A stretch of DNA of 64,000 nucleotides from Eragrostis nindensis (lineage: Eukaryota > Streptophyta > Magnoliopsida > Poales > Poaceae). How positions within the stretch are numbered: position 1 is the stretch's first letter; the number at the start of each line of letters is the position of its first letter. The notes under the pieces were generated by a model. That model ran no database searches. It saw nothing but the letters and a program-made list of their open reading frames with translations, and was not told where the DNA came from. Positions 19,634 through 31,369 of the stretch are shown in pieces. The stretch is from positions 1 to 64,000 of the forward strand of contig JAAXCT010001783.1 of the NCBI GenBank assembly GCA_012490785.1, in the 5' to 3' direction. A program made the translations under genes and the position numbers.

Positions 19634-22600
19634 ATGGTTCTTGGGAATGGAGCCTCCAGCGCTTCTGGCGCAGGATCCTCCGCTGGGTACGTTTCTAACC
19701 TTCTTTTCAGTTTGTTCATCGCTATCACCTTATTGGGGAATTTTTGGATTAAATTAATTAGAAAAATGCCTAAATTCTTAACAATCCAAAAACCTGATAT
19801 TAGGCAATTTTCTGTTAGCGGTTTTGCTGCTGCACTGAAACTGAACGCGTTTAATGGCTCTTTCTATAAGAGATGGCGTGCTCAGATGGTCCTGTGGTTT
19901 ACAGCAATGAACTGCTATCACGCCGCGAATGGTAAGCCAGAACAGTTTACTCCTGAAGAGGAGGAACGGTTCAATATGGCTGATAATCTGTTCAGAGGCG
20001 CCGTGATTAGCGCTCTTGCTGATAAGTATAAAGATTCATATATCACGTGCACCTCTGCGAAAGAACTATGGGATGCTCTGGATGCTAAGTTCGGTGTTTC
20101 TGATACCGGTAGTGAACTGTATATCATGGAGCAGCTTTTTGACTACAAGATGGTTGAGAACCGTTCTGTAGTTGAACAAGCTCATGAGATTCAGGCTATG
20201 GCAAAAGAACTCGAACAGTTTCCATGTGTGTTGCCTGACAAGTTTGTGGCTGGCGGTATTATCGCTAAGTTGCCATCTACTTGGAGGGATTTTGCTACCC
20301 AACTGAAACACAAGAGACAAGAGTTTAGCGTGTCTGAACTCATTGGGACTCTTGATGTTGAGGAAAGGGCGAAAGCAAAAAACACACGTGGAAAAAGCGT
20401 AGGAGAACCTTCTAGTGCCAATATGGTGCGAAAGGTCAACTCATCAAAGAAGAAGGGGGCTGAGAAGCCTAAGCAATCAACCACTTTTAAGAAGAAAAAG
20501 AACAAAGAAAGTGGCTGCTTTGTTTGCAGGAGCACTGAGCATTGGGCAAGTACGTGCCCAGACCGCAAAGTTAAGCAGGAGAAGCAATCTGCAAACGTGG
20601 TCATTAGCGAGACTGGAGGGACTTCTGGGTACGGTAATTCTACACCTATTGTCCTTTCTGTCTGTCAAACACCTGAGTGGTGGATTGACACTGGGGCTAA
20701 TGTACATGTGTGTGATGATATCTCTTTGTTTTCTTCTTATCAGGCCGGAGTGACACGAGACTTGTTGATGGGAAATGGGTCACATGCTCGTGTTCTTGGT
20801 GTTGGTACGGTCATTCTGAAGTTTACTTCGGAAAAGACGGTGCTATTGAAGCACGTGCAGCATGTCCCCTCAATCAAAAGGAATCTTGTTAGTGGCGCTC
20901 AATTGTGTCGAGATGGTTATAAAATAGTTCTTGAATCGAATAAATGTATACTTTCTAAGTATGGAACATTTGTAGGAAAAGGCTATGATTGCGGAGGCTT
21001 GTTCCGCTTTTCTTAACTTGACAATGGTTGTAATAAGGTTGTGAATAATATCCTTACTTCGAATGAGTCGAATGTTTGGCATTCACGACTTTGTCACATT
21101 AATTTTGGTTGTATGATGCGGTTAGTAAAACTGAATTTAATCCCGAAATTAGACATGGTCAAAAGTTCTAAGTGCTATGCTTGCGTGCAATCTAAGCAAC
21201 CTCGCAAGCCTCACAAGGCTGCGGAGGCGAGGAATTTCGAGGCATTAGAACTTGTTCATTCCGATCTATGCGAGATGAATGGCGAATTAACTAGAGGTGA
21301 TAAAAGATACTTCATGACTCTCATAGATGATTGTACTAGATATTGCTATGTGTATCTGCTAAAATCCAAAGATGAAGCTTCGCATTACTTTAAAATCTAT
21401 AAAGCTGAAGTAGAAAACCAACTAGAGAGGAAGATTAAACGTTTAAGGTTTGACCGTGGTGGAGAATACTTTTCTAATGATTTTTCTGAATTCTGCGTGG
21501 AACATGGTATTATTCATGAGAGGACACCGCCTTACTCACCTTAATCCAATGGGATTGCTGAGAGAAAGAACCGAACTCTAACTGATTTGGTTAACGCCAT
21601 GTTAGAGACAGCAGGTCTTTCTAAGGAATGGTAGGGTGAGGTGATTTTGACAGCATGTCATGTCCTGAATAGAGTTCCAACAAAGGATAAAGAAATCACA
21701 CCATTCGAGGAATGGCATAAGAAAAGATTAAATCTCTCATATTTGCGTAGTTGGGGTTGTTTGGCCATGGTGAATGTGCCAATCAATAAGAAGCGCAAAC
21801 TTGGACCAAAAACTGTTGATTGTATCTTCCTGGGTTATGCTATGAACAGCGTGGGTTATAGGTTTTTAGTAGTGATGCTACATTCTTTGAGAGTGAATTT
21901 TCTTTCAAAAATGCACCTAGCACATCTATCATGAGTCTACATTACCCCATGAGCATTTCATTCCGATAACACAAAATGAGGAACCCCCTGTGCACATTCC
22001 TGAGGAGGATGACAATCTAGTTACCCGTAAGGGTAAGAGACAGAGGACTGCAAAGTCTTTTGGAAATGACTTTATTGTGTACCTCATGGATGACACTCCC
22101 AGAACTATTGAAGAGGCATTTTCATCTCCCGATGCTGACCTTTGGAAGGAAGCAATAAGGAGTGAAATGGATTCAATCATGTCTAATGGTACTTGGGAGT
22201 TGGTCGAGCGTCCTTACGGGTGTAAACCCATAGGATGCAAATAGGTGTTCAAAGAAAAAGCTTAGGCCTGATGGTACTATTGAGACGTACAAGGCAAGAC
22301 TTGTGGTGAAGGGATATTCACAGAAAGAGGGTGAAGATTATTTCGACACCTACTCACCTGTTGCTCGTATGACCACGATTCGAGTATTACTTTCCCTGGC
22401 AGCCTCACTTGGTCTTCTCGTCCATCAGATGGACGTTAAGACAGTTTTCCTTTATGGAGAGTTAGACGAGGAGATCTATATGGATCAGCCTGATGGTTTG
22501 TAATAGATGGTCAAAAGAGTTTGGTGTGTAAGTTACTGAAATCCCTGTATGGCCTCAAACAAGCTCCTAGGTAATGGCACGAGAAGTTCGAAAGGACTTT

Positions 22601-23638
22601 GATATGGCTGGCTTTGTTGTGAACGAAGCCGACAAATGTGTGTATTATCGGTATGGTGGGGGCAAGGGAGTCATCCTGTGTCTATATGTTGATGACATAC
22701 TGATCTTTGGGACCAACCTTAACGTGATTAAGGAGGTCAAAGTTTTTCTATCCAACAACTTTGAGATGAAGGATTTGGGAGTAGCAGATGTTATTCTTAA
22801 CATCAAGCTACAAAGAGAAGGTAATGGTGGGATTACTCTCTTACAATCTCACTACGTGGAGAAGATCTTGAGTCGCTTTGGGTATAGCGATTTTCAATCT
22901 GCTCCCACGCCTTATGATCCTAGCGTGCTATTAAGAAAAAACCAAAGAATAGCAAAGGATCAATTGAGATATTCCCAAATCATTAGTTCGCTTATGTACC
23001 TGGCTAGTGCTACAAGGCCTGATAGCTCGTTTGCTGTGAGCAAATTGAGCCGGTTTGTGTCAAAACCGGGAGATGATCACTGGCGAGCTCTTGAGAGAGT
23101 AATGCGCTATCTTAAAGGTACTATGAGCTATGGCATTCACTATTCTGGGTACCCTAAAGTACTAGAAGGACATTGTGATGCAAACTGGATATCTGATGCT
23201 GATGAGATGTAAGCCACAAGTGGATATGTGTTTCTACTTGGAGGTGGCACTGTCTCATGGAAGTCCTGCAAGCAGACCATTTTGACAAGGTCTACTATGG
23301 AGGCAGAACTTACAGCCTTGGATACTGCCGGCATTGAGGCCGAGTGGCTTCGTGATTTTCTTATGGATTTACCGGTGGTTGAAAAACTAATACCGTCTAT
23401 CTCCATGAACTGCGACAATCAGACAGTGATAGGCAAAGTGAACAGTTCAAAGGATATCATAAAGTCGACAAGGCATGTAAAAAGGCGATTAAAATCTGTC
23501 AGAAAATTGAGAAACTCCGGAGTTATTTCGTTGGACTATGTCCATATGTCTAAAAATCTGGCAGATCAATTTACTAAGGGACTATCACGTAATGTGATAA
23601 ATAGTGCATCGAGTGAGATGGGCCTGAGACCCACTTGA
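19634..23638 (+). pseudogene. Copia gag-pol polyprotein (nonsense-disrupted)
   Basis: Starts at ATG 19634 (MVLGNGASSASGAG) inside the LTR. Gag has the UBN2-like region (RAQMVLWFTAMNCYH, CTSAKELWDALDAKFG) and a zinc knuckle CX2CX4HX4C (about 20516-20558). The protease motif WWIDTGANVHVC is at ~20680. The integrase has an HHCC finger (HSRLCHINFG to CYACVQSK) and a catalytic core. The RT contains LCLYVDDILIFGTN (~22680). The RNase H and terminal segment (TMEAELTALDTAGIEAEWLRD) end at 23638. In-frame stops: TAA 21014, TAA 21542, TAG 21632, TAG 22242, TAA 22572 and TAA 23210. A one-base loss lies near 22500. The decay is by substitution rather than indel, unlike the Gypsy element. Confidence 0.9.
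19687..19761 (+). other. potential 75-nt in-frame intron in the Copia LTR
   Basis: Donor GCTGG/GTACGT and acceptor TTAATTAG/AAAAATG enclose an AT-rich 75-nt segment. Removal keeps the frame and joins ...GAGSSAG to K-MPKFLTIQ. If retained, it would insert 25 mostly hydrophobic residues. Both LTR copies preserve the splice sites. Confidence 0.4.
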
Positions 23639-24183
23639 TAGGCTGTCAGAGTGGTAACCTGTTCTATGCAATCGGAGATCCCGTGAAGTAGAATGGTGAA
23701 ACAAGCTAGTGACAGCTTGAGAGGAAAGACCCTTGATTGGTCTATCTCAGATGTACTTCTTTCCTATAGAACTGTAAGGCAGGCTGGTTTATTAACCTTA
23801 ATGTGTTCTTAGTGGCTTATGAGAAGCAAAGATATCGTCCTACAGGATATCTTTAAGGAACACACCTATATGAGTTTGACTGCTAGTCATAGTCTATAAG
23901 ATGGTAGGGATCTCTAGATACTCATGAATGGGCCAGAAGTATGACTTATATGCTTCAAGACAGATGGGATGCTTTTGGCAACCTAGTATCGGTAAAGGAC
24001 TTAGGCAAAACCTTCGCACAAAACTGACAATTCAATGCGTAGTCCATTGCTCAGTTGTGAATAAGGCGTAACCTCTGTTCTAGATGGAAGTTCAACTTAA
24101 CAGTCTCCATCGAAACACCGGTATATCAAATAAGAGGAAGGAAATTGAGTGCATTCCTTATGAGCTCTAGACTTGGTGGGGAT
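23639..24183 (+). other. Copia 3' untranslated segment with polypurine tract
   Basis: 545 bp without an ORF, ending in the purine-rich GGTGGGGAT that abuts the 3' LTR. Confidence 0.7.
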
Positions 24184-25322
24184 TGTTGAATATTATGAGC
24201 TTTTAAGCCTATAACAGTGCAATAATTCTATTTAGTCTAGGCCTATAATTAATGCAATAATGGTTTAGTCCCACACGGGATTCCTACCATTAATTGACTC
24301 AACTTATTAGGTGGATTTCCGGTACATCCCCCAGAAAAGTTGAGAGAGACTAGTGGCGAGCCGCGCGCGCGCCGCCGCCGCAGAGCCGAGCCGTGGCGTG
24401 GCGTGGCGTGGCTGGCGGGCAGGCGGGCGGGCGTGGCGTGGCGTGGCTGGCTGGCGGGCGTGCGTGACGTGACGTGGCTGGCTGGCGTCGCGTCCGTCCG
24501 TCCGTTATGGAAGTTTTTAATATATTGAAACGGCGCGTGAAGCGTTCTTTTTCCCTTGTTATGGTGTGTCTGATGTAATTGGATGGTTCCCATACGAAAA
24601 CACTCGAAAACGTGAGTTTACTGGCAAACAAAGCAAACCGGACTGTTTCGGAGTCTTTCGGGTGAATTCGGTGCTCTTTCGATCAAAATGACCCGAGAAG
24701 CGTTCTTTTTCACTTGTTATATTGTGTTTGATGTAATTGGATGGTTCCCATGCGAAAACACTCGAAAACATGAGTTTACTTGCAAACGAAGCAAACAATG
24801 AATAGACGCCTTTTCGTTACGATGGAGTCGCGTCCGTTCGTTATGAGACGTCTTGACGTATCTATATATAGTGTCCCTTCCATACGCCTGGAGACTCTCG
24901 CTCTCGCTTTCGCAAACTTCAATCCTTCCGCTCGTGTTGCTTTCGAAGACTTCCCCGTCCCGGACTTCTGCGCGCACAGAGATCTGGGAGAGCAGGCCTC
25001 CGAAACCACCGATCCGCAAGAGACATCTGCCGGGTGTTCGGGCGAACAGGTTTTTGGGGAGCGACAACGCGACTGCTCGCTTTCGATCGACTTCCCGGAG
25101 TGCGGCGGTTCTGCACTGCGTACATCGTCCTGCATCAACTAAGATCGACTACATCGAACACACTCAAGAACAATGGTTCTTGGGAATGGAGCCTCCAGCG
25201 CTTCTGGCGCAGGATCCTCCGCTGGGTACGTTTCTAACTTTCTTTTCAATTTGTTCATCGCTATCATCTTATTGGAGAATTTCTAGATTAAATTAATTAG
25301 AAAAATGCCTAAATTCTTAACA
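24184..25322 (+). repeat. 3' LTR of the Copia element (expanded)
   Basis: 1139 bp. Relative to the 5' LTR it has a longer GTGGC/TGGCG repeat tract (~24391-24488). It also has ~340 bp of extra sequence (~24504-24846) containing two diverged ~100-bp direct repeats 148 bp apart (24544 and 24692), and a ~70-bp block (~24952-25018) missing from the 5' LTR. TATA is at 24862-24871. Confidence 0.85.
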
Positions 25323-25327
25323 TGGCA

Positions 25328-26349
25328 GACCATGTTGTTAGCTTGCTAGCTGCTCTTTGTCCCGTGGGCCAGATTCCAGATGGAATTCAATTCCCAAATG
25401 CAGATTCACCTCACCTGGGAGTTTGGTTAATTCGGTGAATTTTTTGTTGTCAGAAAATTCAATGAAATTGGTGTAAAAAATGCTTAATCGCTCATTTCGG
25501 CCATGTAATTTCATGCGGTTTCCAGTTTTCACCGAATCGGCTGTAGTTTAGGAAAATAATAAGTCCGTATCACCCCTCTATACTCTTTCCAAAGTCAAAA
25601 TTTCAACCTCAGACTACCAAATGGTCTAAAACAAGACCCTCAACCCTACCAAACCGTCTAAATCAATCTATTATATATCTAAGTAATTAGTTAGAAAGAA
25701 AGGAACCACCACATTTCTTAAGACCACGAAATTATCATAGAATTGCTCTTATCATTCAAGTGGGCATTTGATTTTGATTAGTTCGAATATTTCAACAAAT
25801 ATAGGATGGTCCAAATTTGAACATGGAACTCAAAATCAAGTTCATATGGAAACCAGAAGCGAAATAATGCAAATGATTCTCTTGTGCACTTAAAATTTGA
25901 CAGTTTTATACTAGCGGTACTTTTAGTGACTTTTTTTAGCTGTTTTTTTGTTTAGTTTATTGGATGTGTCCAGCAATTTTATTTACATTCATCATACACC
26001 AATTGGCACCGCCTAACACTCATCAATGCTCATCTTTCTGTAGTATAATTATCACTCATTAACAATAAATCATGCAAATTCTCAGTAATCATACTGTACG
26101 TATCACACCACTCATGAATCACGTAACACACGAATGCATAATAATCATTATCTCATAGTTATAGCTAAACATTATTACAACAGGCTGGTTATCTCCCACC
26201 CAGGCATGGCAATGGAATATTCCGACTCTGTATTGCATCACCTAACTTCCCACAATCCAAACACTCTTGAAAACTGGATGTGATCACCCATCTAGCAGGC
26301 TCATACAACAAACCAAGGCCGGGTTCTCTGAAATTTACTCCAATTCATA
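25328..26349. other. intergenic sequence
   Basis: AT-rich and without a gene. It was contiguous with ~19097 before the Copia insertion. Confidence 0.5.
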
Positions 26350-27093
26350 CTAATTAAGCATCGGTCTAAACCACATTGGTGTCTGGAAGCTGTTGTACGC
26401 TTCCGTGACCTGCTGTACGGGTACTTCTCAATGTTCTCCTCTCCCAAATCGAACATCTCCATGTCAGTATCCGAATCTTGGCTCCGAAACAACTGGTTGT
26501 CTGTCACTGTGTCACACAAACGCAGTTCGGCCGAAGCTGGTGCCCCTTTGCATCTGACGACGAGTCCCGGTCGACGATCTGAGCCAGGAACGGGCAGTTG
26601 GCGCCGAGGAACAGCGAGTGGTCGCCGAGGCTGAGGACGCGGCTCCACCCGTCGTCGGCGTCCACGTCTCGGTCGTACAAGGGCACTCCCACGGCTTCGA
26701 ACGCGGTGTACTCGAACGTGCTGCGGCGGTAGCCGGAGGATTTGGCGCAATTGATTTTGCGGCCGTACGTGCAAACCAGGAGGAGCCGGCAGCTGTCAGC
26801 CGACTCGGCAAGCCTCCATCGGCGCTCGCACTCGTCGTTCGGCTGCGGCGGCTGGGCAAGCTCCTCCGGCTCGTAGTCGGGGCACGCATTTACGCCTCCT
26901 CGTATGTCCCAAACGTGTACGCTGCCGGAGGTGTCGACGGCGAACACCTTGCCCTTGTGCACGACGGCGTCGCTGTAGCCGAAGAGATTTCCGCCGGGGT
27001 TCCTCAGACGTCGAGGTGCTCGACCACTTCGCCGACCATCTCCTCGGGGAGGTCGGCCCACGGCGGCGGCGCATCGATCGACGGCGCAGCCAT
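26350..27093 (-). pseudogene. F-box / DUF295 protein pseudogene
   Basis: The ATG at 27093 opens with WADLPEEMVGEVVEHLDV, the start of an F-box, then hits a TGA at 27006-27004. In a second frame the DUF295 portion follows directly: GNLFGYSDAVVHKGKVFAVD, VGVPLYDRD and LGDHSLFLGANCPFLAQ. The C-terminus continues in other frames (TDNQLFRSQD, then FQTPMWFRPMLN) to the TAG at 26350. The ~100 or more residues that normally link F-box and DUF295 are missing. Intact members are SCF substrate-receptor candidates and form huge lineage-specific families in grasses. Internal deletion plus at least two frame breaks make this a relic. Confidence 0.75.
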
Positions 27094-28781
27094 GCTCGAT
27101 CGATAGCGCGACTTGGTAACTTGTTTGTGTATAATGCAAGCATCGTGCGCGCCGGGTTGCATATTTATCCTCCTTGTATGCACAAATTCCGCTCTGATTC
27201 GGACATGTCAATTGCTTCGCATGCTGCACCAGTTTGGCGATTATAGCCCCGCTCCGAATCAGCGTTGTAAACATGTTGCGTGCGCACGCTGCTTTTTTAT
27301 ATGGGCCTGTTGTACTAGTATGGGCATGTTGTTTAGCCCGACGCACTGGCAGGTGTAAATGTCAGTTCATACAGTCGTAGGTGACTAGCTTGCACGGTTG
27401 TCTTAACACATGAGTCTTAAACCTGAGGAAGAAGACCATGCCGCTGGATACATTTTCACGCCCTTGAGCACGACGGTGCGCCGGGCGGAAAGGCAGAGGC
27501 CGACGTCACGGAGGTCATCGCGGTCAGGAGGGGATAGGGGCCGATGACATGGAGGAACGGCGGAAGGGCAGCTGGCGCCACCGCGTGAGGGGAGGAGTGG
27601 GAGGGGCGGCACCACCGCGCGTGATAGAGTAGGGCGGCACTGCCCGGCTCGAGCCGCCGCGCGTCTATCCGCGGTTTGGATCTTGACTCGGTTCCTTTCC
27701 GCCGTCGCCATCGTCATGGGGAGAGCGGTGAGGACAACGAGCTCGTGCTTGCCATGAGCTTGGACATTGATGGCTGCTAATTCGATGACGGTGGGGAAGA
27801 GAAAGGGCGAGTGTTGCGACGGAGGAAAGGAGGCCCCAGCAGCCTCGCGGATCTTTTCCGGGCAAGCTCGCAAGTGGGCGGCGACCGGCGAGGGAGCAGG
27901 GCAACGGGCCAGCGAGTCAGACGACGCGGCTCGCCGACGGAGCGAGGCAGGCTGCACGGTGGGGACTAGGGAGGCGGCGAGGTGCGGTGCGCGATTCAGG
28001 AAAGGATAAGGTTTGGTGAGGGAGGAGGGGAGCTGGGCCTTGCTTCCGTCAATGGGCTCGTTTAGCTCGAGAGGGAGGAGGGACCGAGGGGTGCTGGGCC
28101 TACTGGGACTTGCTGGCTCGTTTGGCTTGTAAGCGGTTCGTGAACCAACTCAAACTAGCTCGTTAAACATAACAAGCTACAAACCTGGCTCAGCTCGTTA
28201 GAATAAGTGAACGAGCCGAATTGAGCTGAGCCGAGCGAGCTAACGAGCCACGAGCTTTAGAAATAGGTGTGTGAGGGACTTTTGACAAACTTTTGTATAA
28301 TGGCATTGATGAAAAATTTAGATCATGTTAGATCTAAAAGCTATCGTTTATCTTACATTAAATTGTGCGTTTTTTTTTTAATTTTTAAGATTTTCCTTCG
28401 ATTAACATGTAGCTGATCCTCCAATTAGTAAATATAAGATAAGATGTTCATCAATCATAAATGTTCATTAAGTGATAGGAGGACGATGTATTTCTCTTCA
28501 TGCAAGCTTCGTTGTATTTCTCTTTAATTTCCCTGTCATTATTAAGCTAGGATGGTAAATGCATATTAGCATATAGATATATAGATTTGCTGCAAACTTC
28601 ATAAATGATTGTAGCTTCTTGCGAAGCGACCGAAGATCCATATTTCCAATTGTCAAAAAAAAAAAAAAGAGGTATACACCATAGGGTTTGGAAAAAGTTC
28701 AAAGTTTATACCTGTGTCTATCAATCATTCAAATTAAAAGTATGCAATCTAAAAAATATTATAAACTAGAATCTTAATCTT
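27094..28781. other. intergenic sequence between F-box relic and LINE
   Basis: No recognisable gene. A GC-rich block (27400-28010) has open frames without familiar motifs. 28110-28260 is dense in CGAGC/GCTCG words on both strands, like the subterminal region of a DNA transposon. The left LINE target duplication is 28768-28781. Confidence 0.4.
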
Positions 28782-30207
28782 TTTTTTTCTCGAATACGCA
28801 GGAGAGCTGCGTATCTTTGTATTATAGGGAAGAAAAGATGGTCCGTACAAGGACCCCTCAAGCTGGGACCAAGGCGAGAGGGGTCTAATCCATTATAAAG
28901 TTTTTAACTTATGAATAAACAAACTAGGAACGACCTAAAACAGTGCTCAGGTTTGCCCAAGTAGCCGACCCAAGCCCAAATCCTTGAGGCCACGAGCTCC
29001 CGCAAAAGTCCAGAGTTGAGCTCCATGTTTCAGGTTGCTTAGCAAACTCTGAACTGACGGAGCGGTGCCCTCAAACACCCCGGAGTTCCTATGTTTCCAC
29101 AATGACCAAGCTCCCAGGATTATTAGAGTGTTGACACCCTTCCTGTTTGCCTTTGCGACCCGTCTGCTAGCTCTGCGCCACCAATGTGCAAAGGTGTCTT
29201 CTTCATAGTCAGGAGCGAGTCGCTGCAGACCAAAGGAAGAAAGGAGATTGTACCAGAATTCTCTCGCAAATACGCAACCAACCAAAATATGTTGAACCGT
29301 CTCATCCTCTCGATCACATAAGACACATTTGTCCGGATGAGGAAGTCCTCTTTTTCTGAGATTGTTGCAGTCCAACATTTATCTTTTATAGCCAGCCACA
29401 GGGAACGTCTTGCACTTGGGTGGTGCCCAAGTTTTCCAGACTCGCCTCCAAGGCTCAAAGGTGATTGATCCTTGCAAGAATTGTCTGTATGCCGACTTGG
29501 ATGTGAATATCCCAGAGTTGTCATGCCTCCAACGATGTTGGTCCTCAGCTTCAGATAGAGAGAAGTCACATATCAAGTCCCATAACCTCAAATATTCAAT
29601 CAACCCAAGAAGAGATAGGCCACTGCTGATATCTCTCACCCACTGACGGTTGTTCAGAGCTTGTTCCACCGTTCTAGTATTGATCACTCGCTGAGGCACA
29701 CTTGCAACCACCTCAGGTGCAATATCTCTCAGACAACAGTCATGCAACCATCTATCTGACCAAAACAAAGTATTCCTTCCATTTCCCACATGTGTGATTA
29801 TGGAGATATCGAATAAAGCACGGGCATGAGCGTGAACTGGTATTTCAAGACCTGCCCAAGGTCGATCAGGTGCTGTTTTTTTAGCCCAGAGCCACTTCAT
29901 TTGTAGAGACCATCCCATGATTTCTAGGTTCAAAATTCCAAGCCCTCCGAGATCAAGGGGGCGCTGAACCTTTTCCCATGCGACCAAGCAGCTGCCACCG
30001 TTGGCCTCCTTTCTACCTCTCCACAGGAAACCTCTTCGAGCTTTGTTTAATGCCTTGATTACCCATTTCGGAACATTGAGAGCTATCAGCAGGTGGATCG
30101 GCATTGCAGAGAGCACATAACGAACCAATGCAGTTCTGCCAGCAAGGTTAAGCAAGGATGCTTTCCAACTTGGCAGCCTATCCACAATTTTTTCTATCCA
30201 AGACATC
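28782..30207 (-). mobile_element. 5'-truncated LINE (L1-type non-LTR retrotransposon)
   Basis: About 1.4 kb. The - strand 3' end is ...TGCGTATTCGAG plus an A-tract. A perfect 14-bp duplication AGAATCTTAATCTT flanks it (28768-28781 and 30208-30221). Only the C-terminal part of ORF2 remains, as expected when reverse transcription stops early. Confidence 0.92.
28947..30207 (-). pseudogene. LINE ORF2 C-terminal fragment with zinc-binding reverse-transcriptase tail
   Basis: The first frame covers the region after the RT palm (LPSWKASLLNLAGRTALVRY, ARRGFLWRGRKEANGGSCLV, GNGRNTLFWSDRWLHD). Two frame shifts near 29375-29395 lead to the zf-RVT region, with CVLCDREDETVQHILVGCVF and the conserved LWKHRN block. 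The 5' half of ORF2, including endonuclease and RT core, is absent. Frame breaks make it non-functional. Confidence 0.88.
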
Positions 30208-30221
30208 AGAATCTTAATCTT

Positions 30222-30709
30222 AAATGGTTTCAAAAATAATAATATTGTAGCTCTATGTGATATATGTAATACATGCATGAAAAAAATTAAAGCCAGAGCT
30301 TAATGATTGAGCCAAAATATAATACACTTCATACTGGGATGGAAGGGAGTATTTTACATTTCGACATTATATTAATCAACACAGCAATCTCAGGGGATCA
30401 GGTAGATGATGCAGATTTAGGGCCCAAATGGCATCTGAAAGCCGATTAAAAAATGCAGAGATAAGGTGACACCACCAAAATCTCCAAGTCAAAGCTGCCA
30501 AGCTGGACCATCGTCCCAGGGCACATATCACCACGCACTCTTGTCTTCTCCTGAATTCCCCCCTGCCCTCCACTCCACTTTCCCCAAGCTCCCTGGCTGA
30601 AATTCTCAGCAGCAGCCAAAGAAGCAGAGTAGTGTTGTTGCAAGATCCCTCTCCGAATTCCAGCGCGCGACCGCTTCCATCCGAGTTCTTGGTCCTCCGA
30701 CCCGACGCC
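30222..30709. other. upstream region of the second RING-H2 gene
   Basis: About 490 bp without a gene. Its 3' half is probably promoter and 5' leader. Confidence 0.4.
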
Positions 30710-31369
30710 ATGTCAGGACAGAGCTCGAGCTCGAGCTCCTTTGGTGACACTGACACTGGCACGGACACAGCAGCAGCCGCCACCACCAACACCGGCGCCC
30801 CCAGCGTCATCCGTTGGGCGCCGCACGGCCGCGCGCTCACGGCGTGCCTCATCGTCGCCAACGTGGCGCTCGTCGCCCTCGTCTACCTCTACTTCTGGAG
30901 GCTGTTCTCCCGCAAGCGCGCCTCCGCGTCCGCCGCCGCCGACGACGACGAGGAGGACAACGCCTCGTCCTCCGCCTCGACGCCGGGGCCGCCGTCGCCT
31001 CCGAGGACGCAGGACCAGCAGCGCGAGCACGACCGCCTCGTGGCGTCGCTGCCGCCGACGTTCGTCGTGCGCGCCGGCGAGAAGAAGGGGCAGGCCCAGG
31101 CCCAGCTGGCCGCGGCGGACTGCGCGGTGTGCATCGCGGAGCTGAGGGACGGCGACGAGGCGCGCGCGCTGCCGCGGTGCGGGCACCGGTTCCACGCGGC
31201 CTGCGTCGACGCCTGGCTGCGGCGGCGGCACACCACCTGCCCGCTCTGCCGGGCGAGCGTCGTCGTCGCCGCCGCCGCCGCGGGGCCCAAGGGTGGTGGT
31301 GGTGGTGGCGGCGGTGGCGTGACGGACACGACGGCGTCGGCTGTGGAGGATATGGATGCACCGGTCTAG
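30710..31369 (+). CDS. RING-H2 finger E3 ubiquitin ligase, ATL type
   Basis: An intronless 219-residue protein from the ATG in GACGCCATGTCAGG; an upstream in-frame ATG at 30632 would add 26 residues but has poorer context. A Ser/Thr-rich N-terminus is followed by a transmembrane helix ~42-65 (ALTACLIVANVALVALVYLY). An acidic linker comes next, then the RING-H2 with Cys138, Cys141, Cys157, His159, His162, Cys165, Cys177 and Cys180. The C-terminus has a long Gly run. The canonical GLD signature is replaced by a looser DRLVASLPPTFVV. It is similar in design to the gene at 18073, but low similarity outside the RING argues against a recent duplicate. The substrate is unknown. Confidence 0.9.
   Translation: MSGQSSSSSSFGDTDTGTDTAAAATTNTGAPSVIRWAPHGRALTACLIVANVALVALVYLYFWRLFSRKRASASAAADDDEEDNASSSASTPGPPSPPRTQDQQREHDRLVASLPPTFVVRAGEKKGQAQAQLAAADCAVCIAELRDGDEARALPRCGHRFHAACVDAWLRRRHTTCPLCRASVVVAAAAAGPKGGGGGGGGGVTDTTASAVEDMDAPV

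Larger units (their letters stand above)
19098..19783 (+). repeat. 5' LTR of the Copia element
   Basis: 686 bp. The end is fixed because the two LTR copies are collinear through TTCTTAACA and diverge at the next base, exactly where the right-hand target duplication starts. It contains a GTGGC tandem tract (~19328-19358), a TATA box CTATATATAG (19389-19398), the gag start codon (19634) and a potential 75-nt intron. Confidence 0.88.
19098..25322 (+). mobile_element. Ty1/Copia LTR retrotransposon, decayed
   Basis: A complete element with a perfect 5-bp target duplication TGGCA (19093-19097 and 25323-25327). LTRs start TGTTGAATATT and end CTTAACA. The domain order gag, protease, integrase, RT, RNase H is Copia. 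A polypurine tract GGTGGGGAT precedes the 3' LTR. The polyprotein carries at least six in-frame TAA or TAG stops and one frame shift, so the copy cannot make its own pol. The LTRs differ greatly in length (686 versus 1139 bp). Confidence 0.93.

Noticed and set aside
27403..28009. Open frames of 80-184 codons on both strands
   Set aside because: No familiar motif, no splice or start context; probably non-coding GC-rich sequence.
28110..28260. CRISPR-like or array-like repeat because of recurring CGAGC words
   Set aside because: Repeats are short, irregular and palindromic, in a plant nuclear context; more like transposon subterminal sequence.
30713..31361. Long - strand frames opposite the second RING-H2 gene
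   Set aside because: Same effect of GC-rich codons; no recognisable domain.
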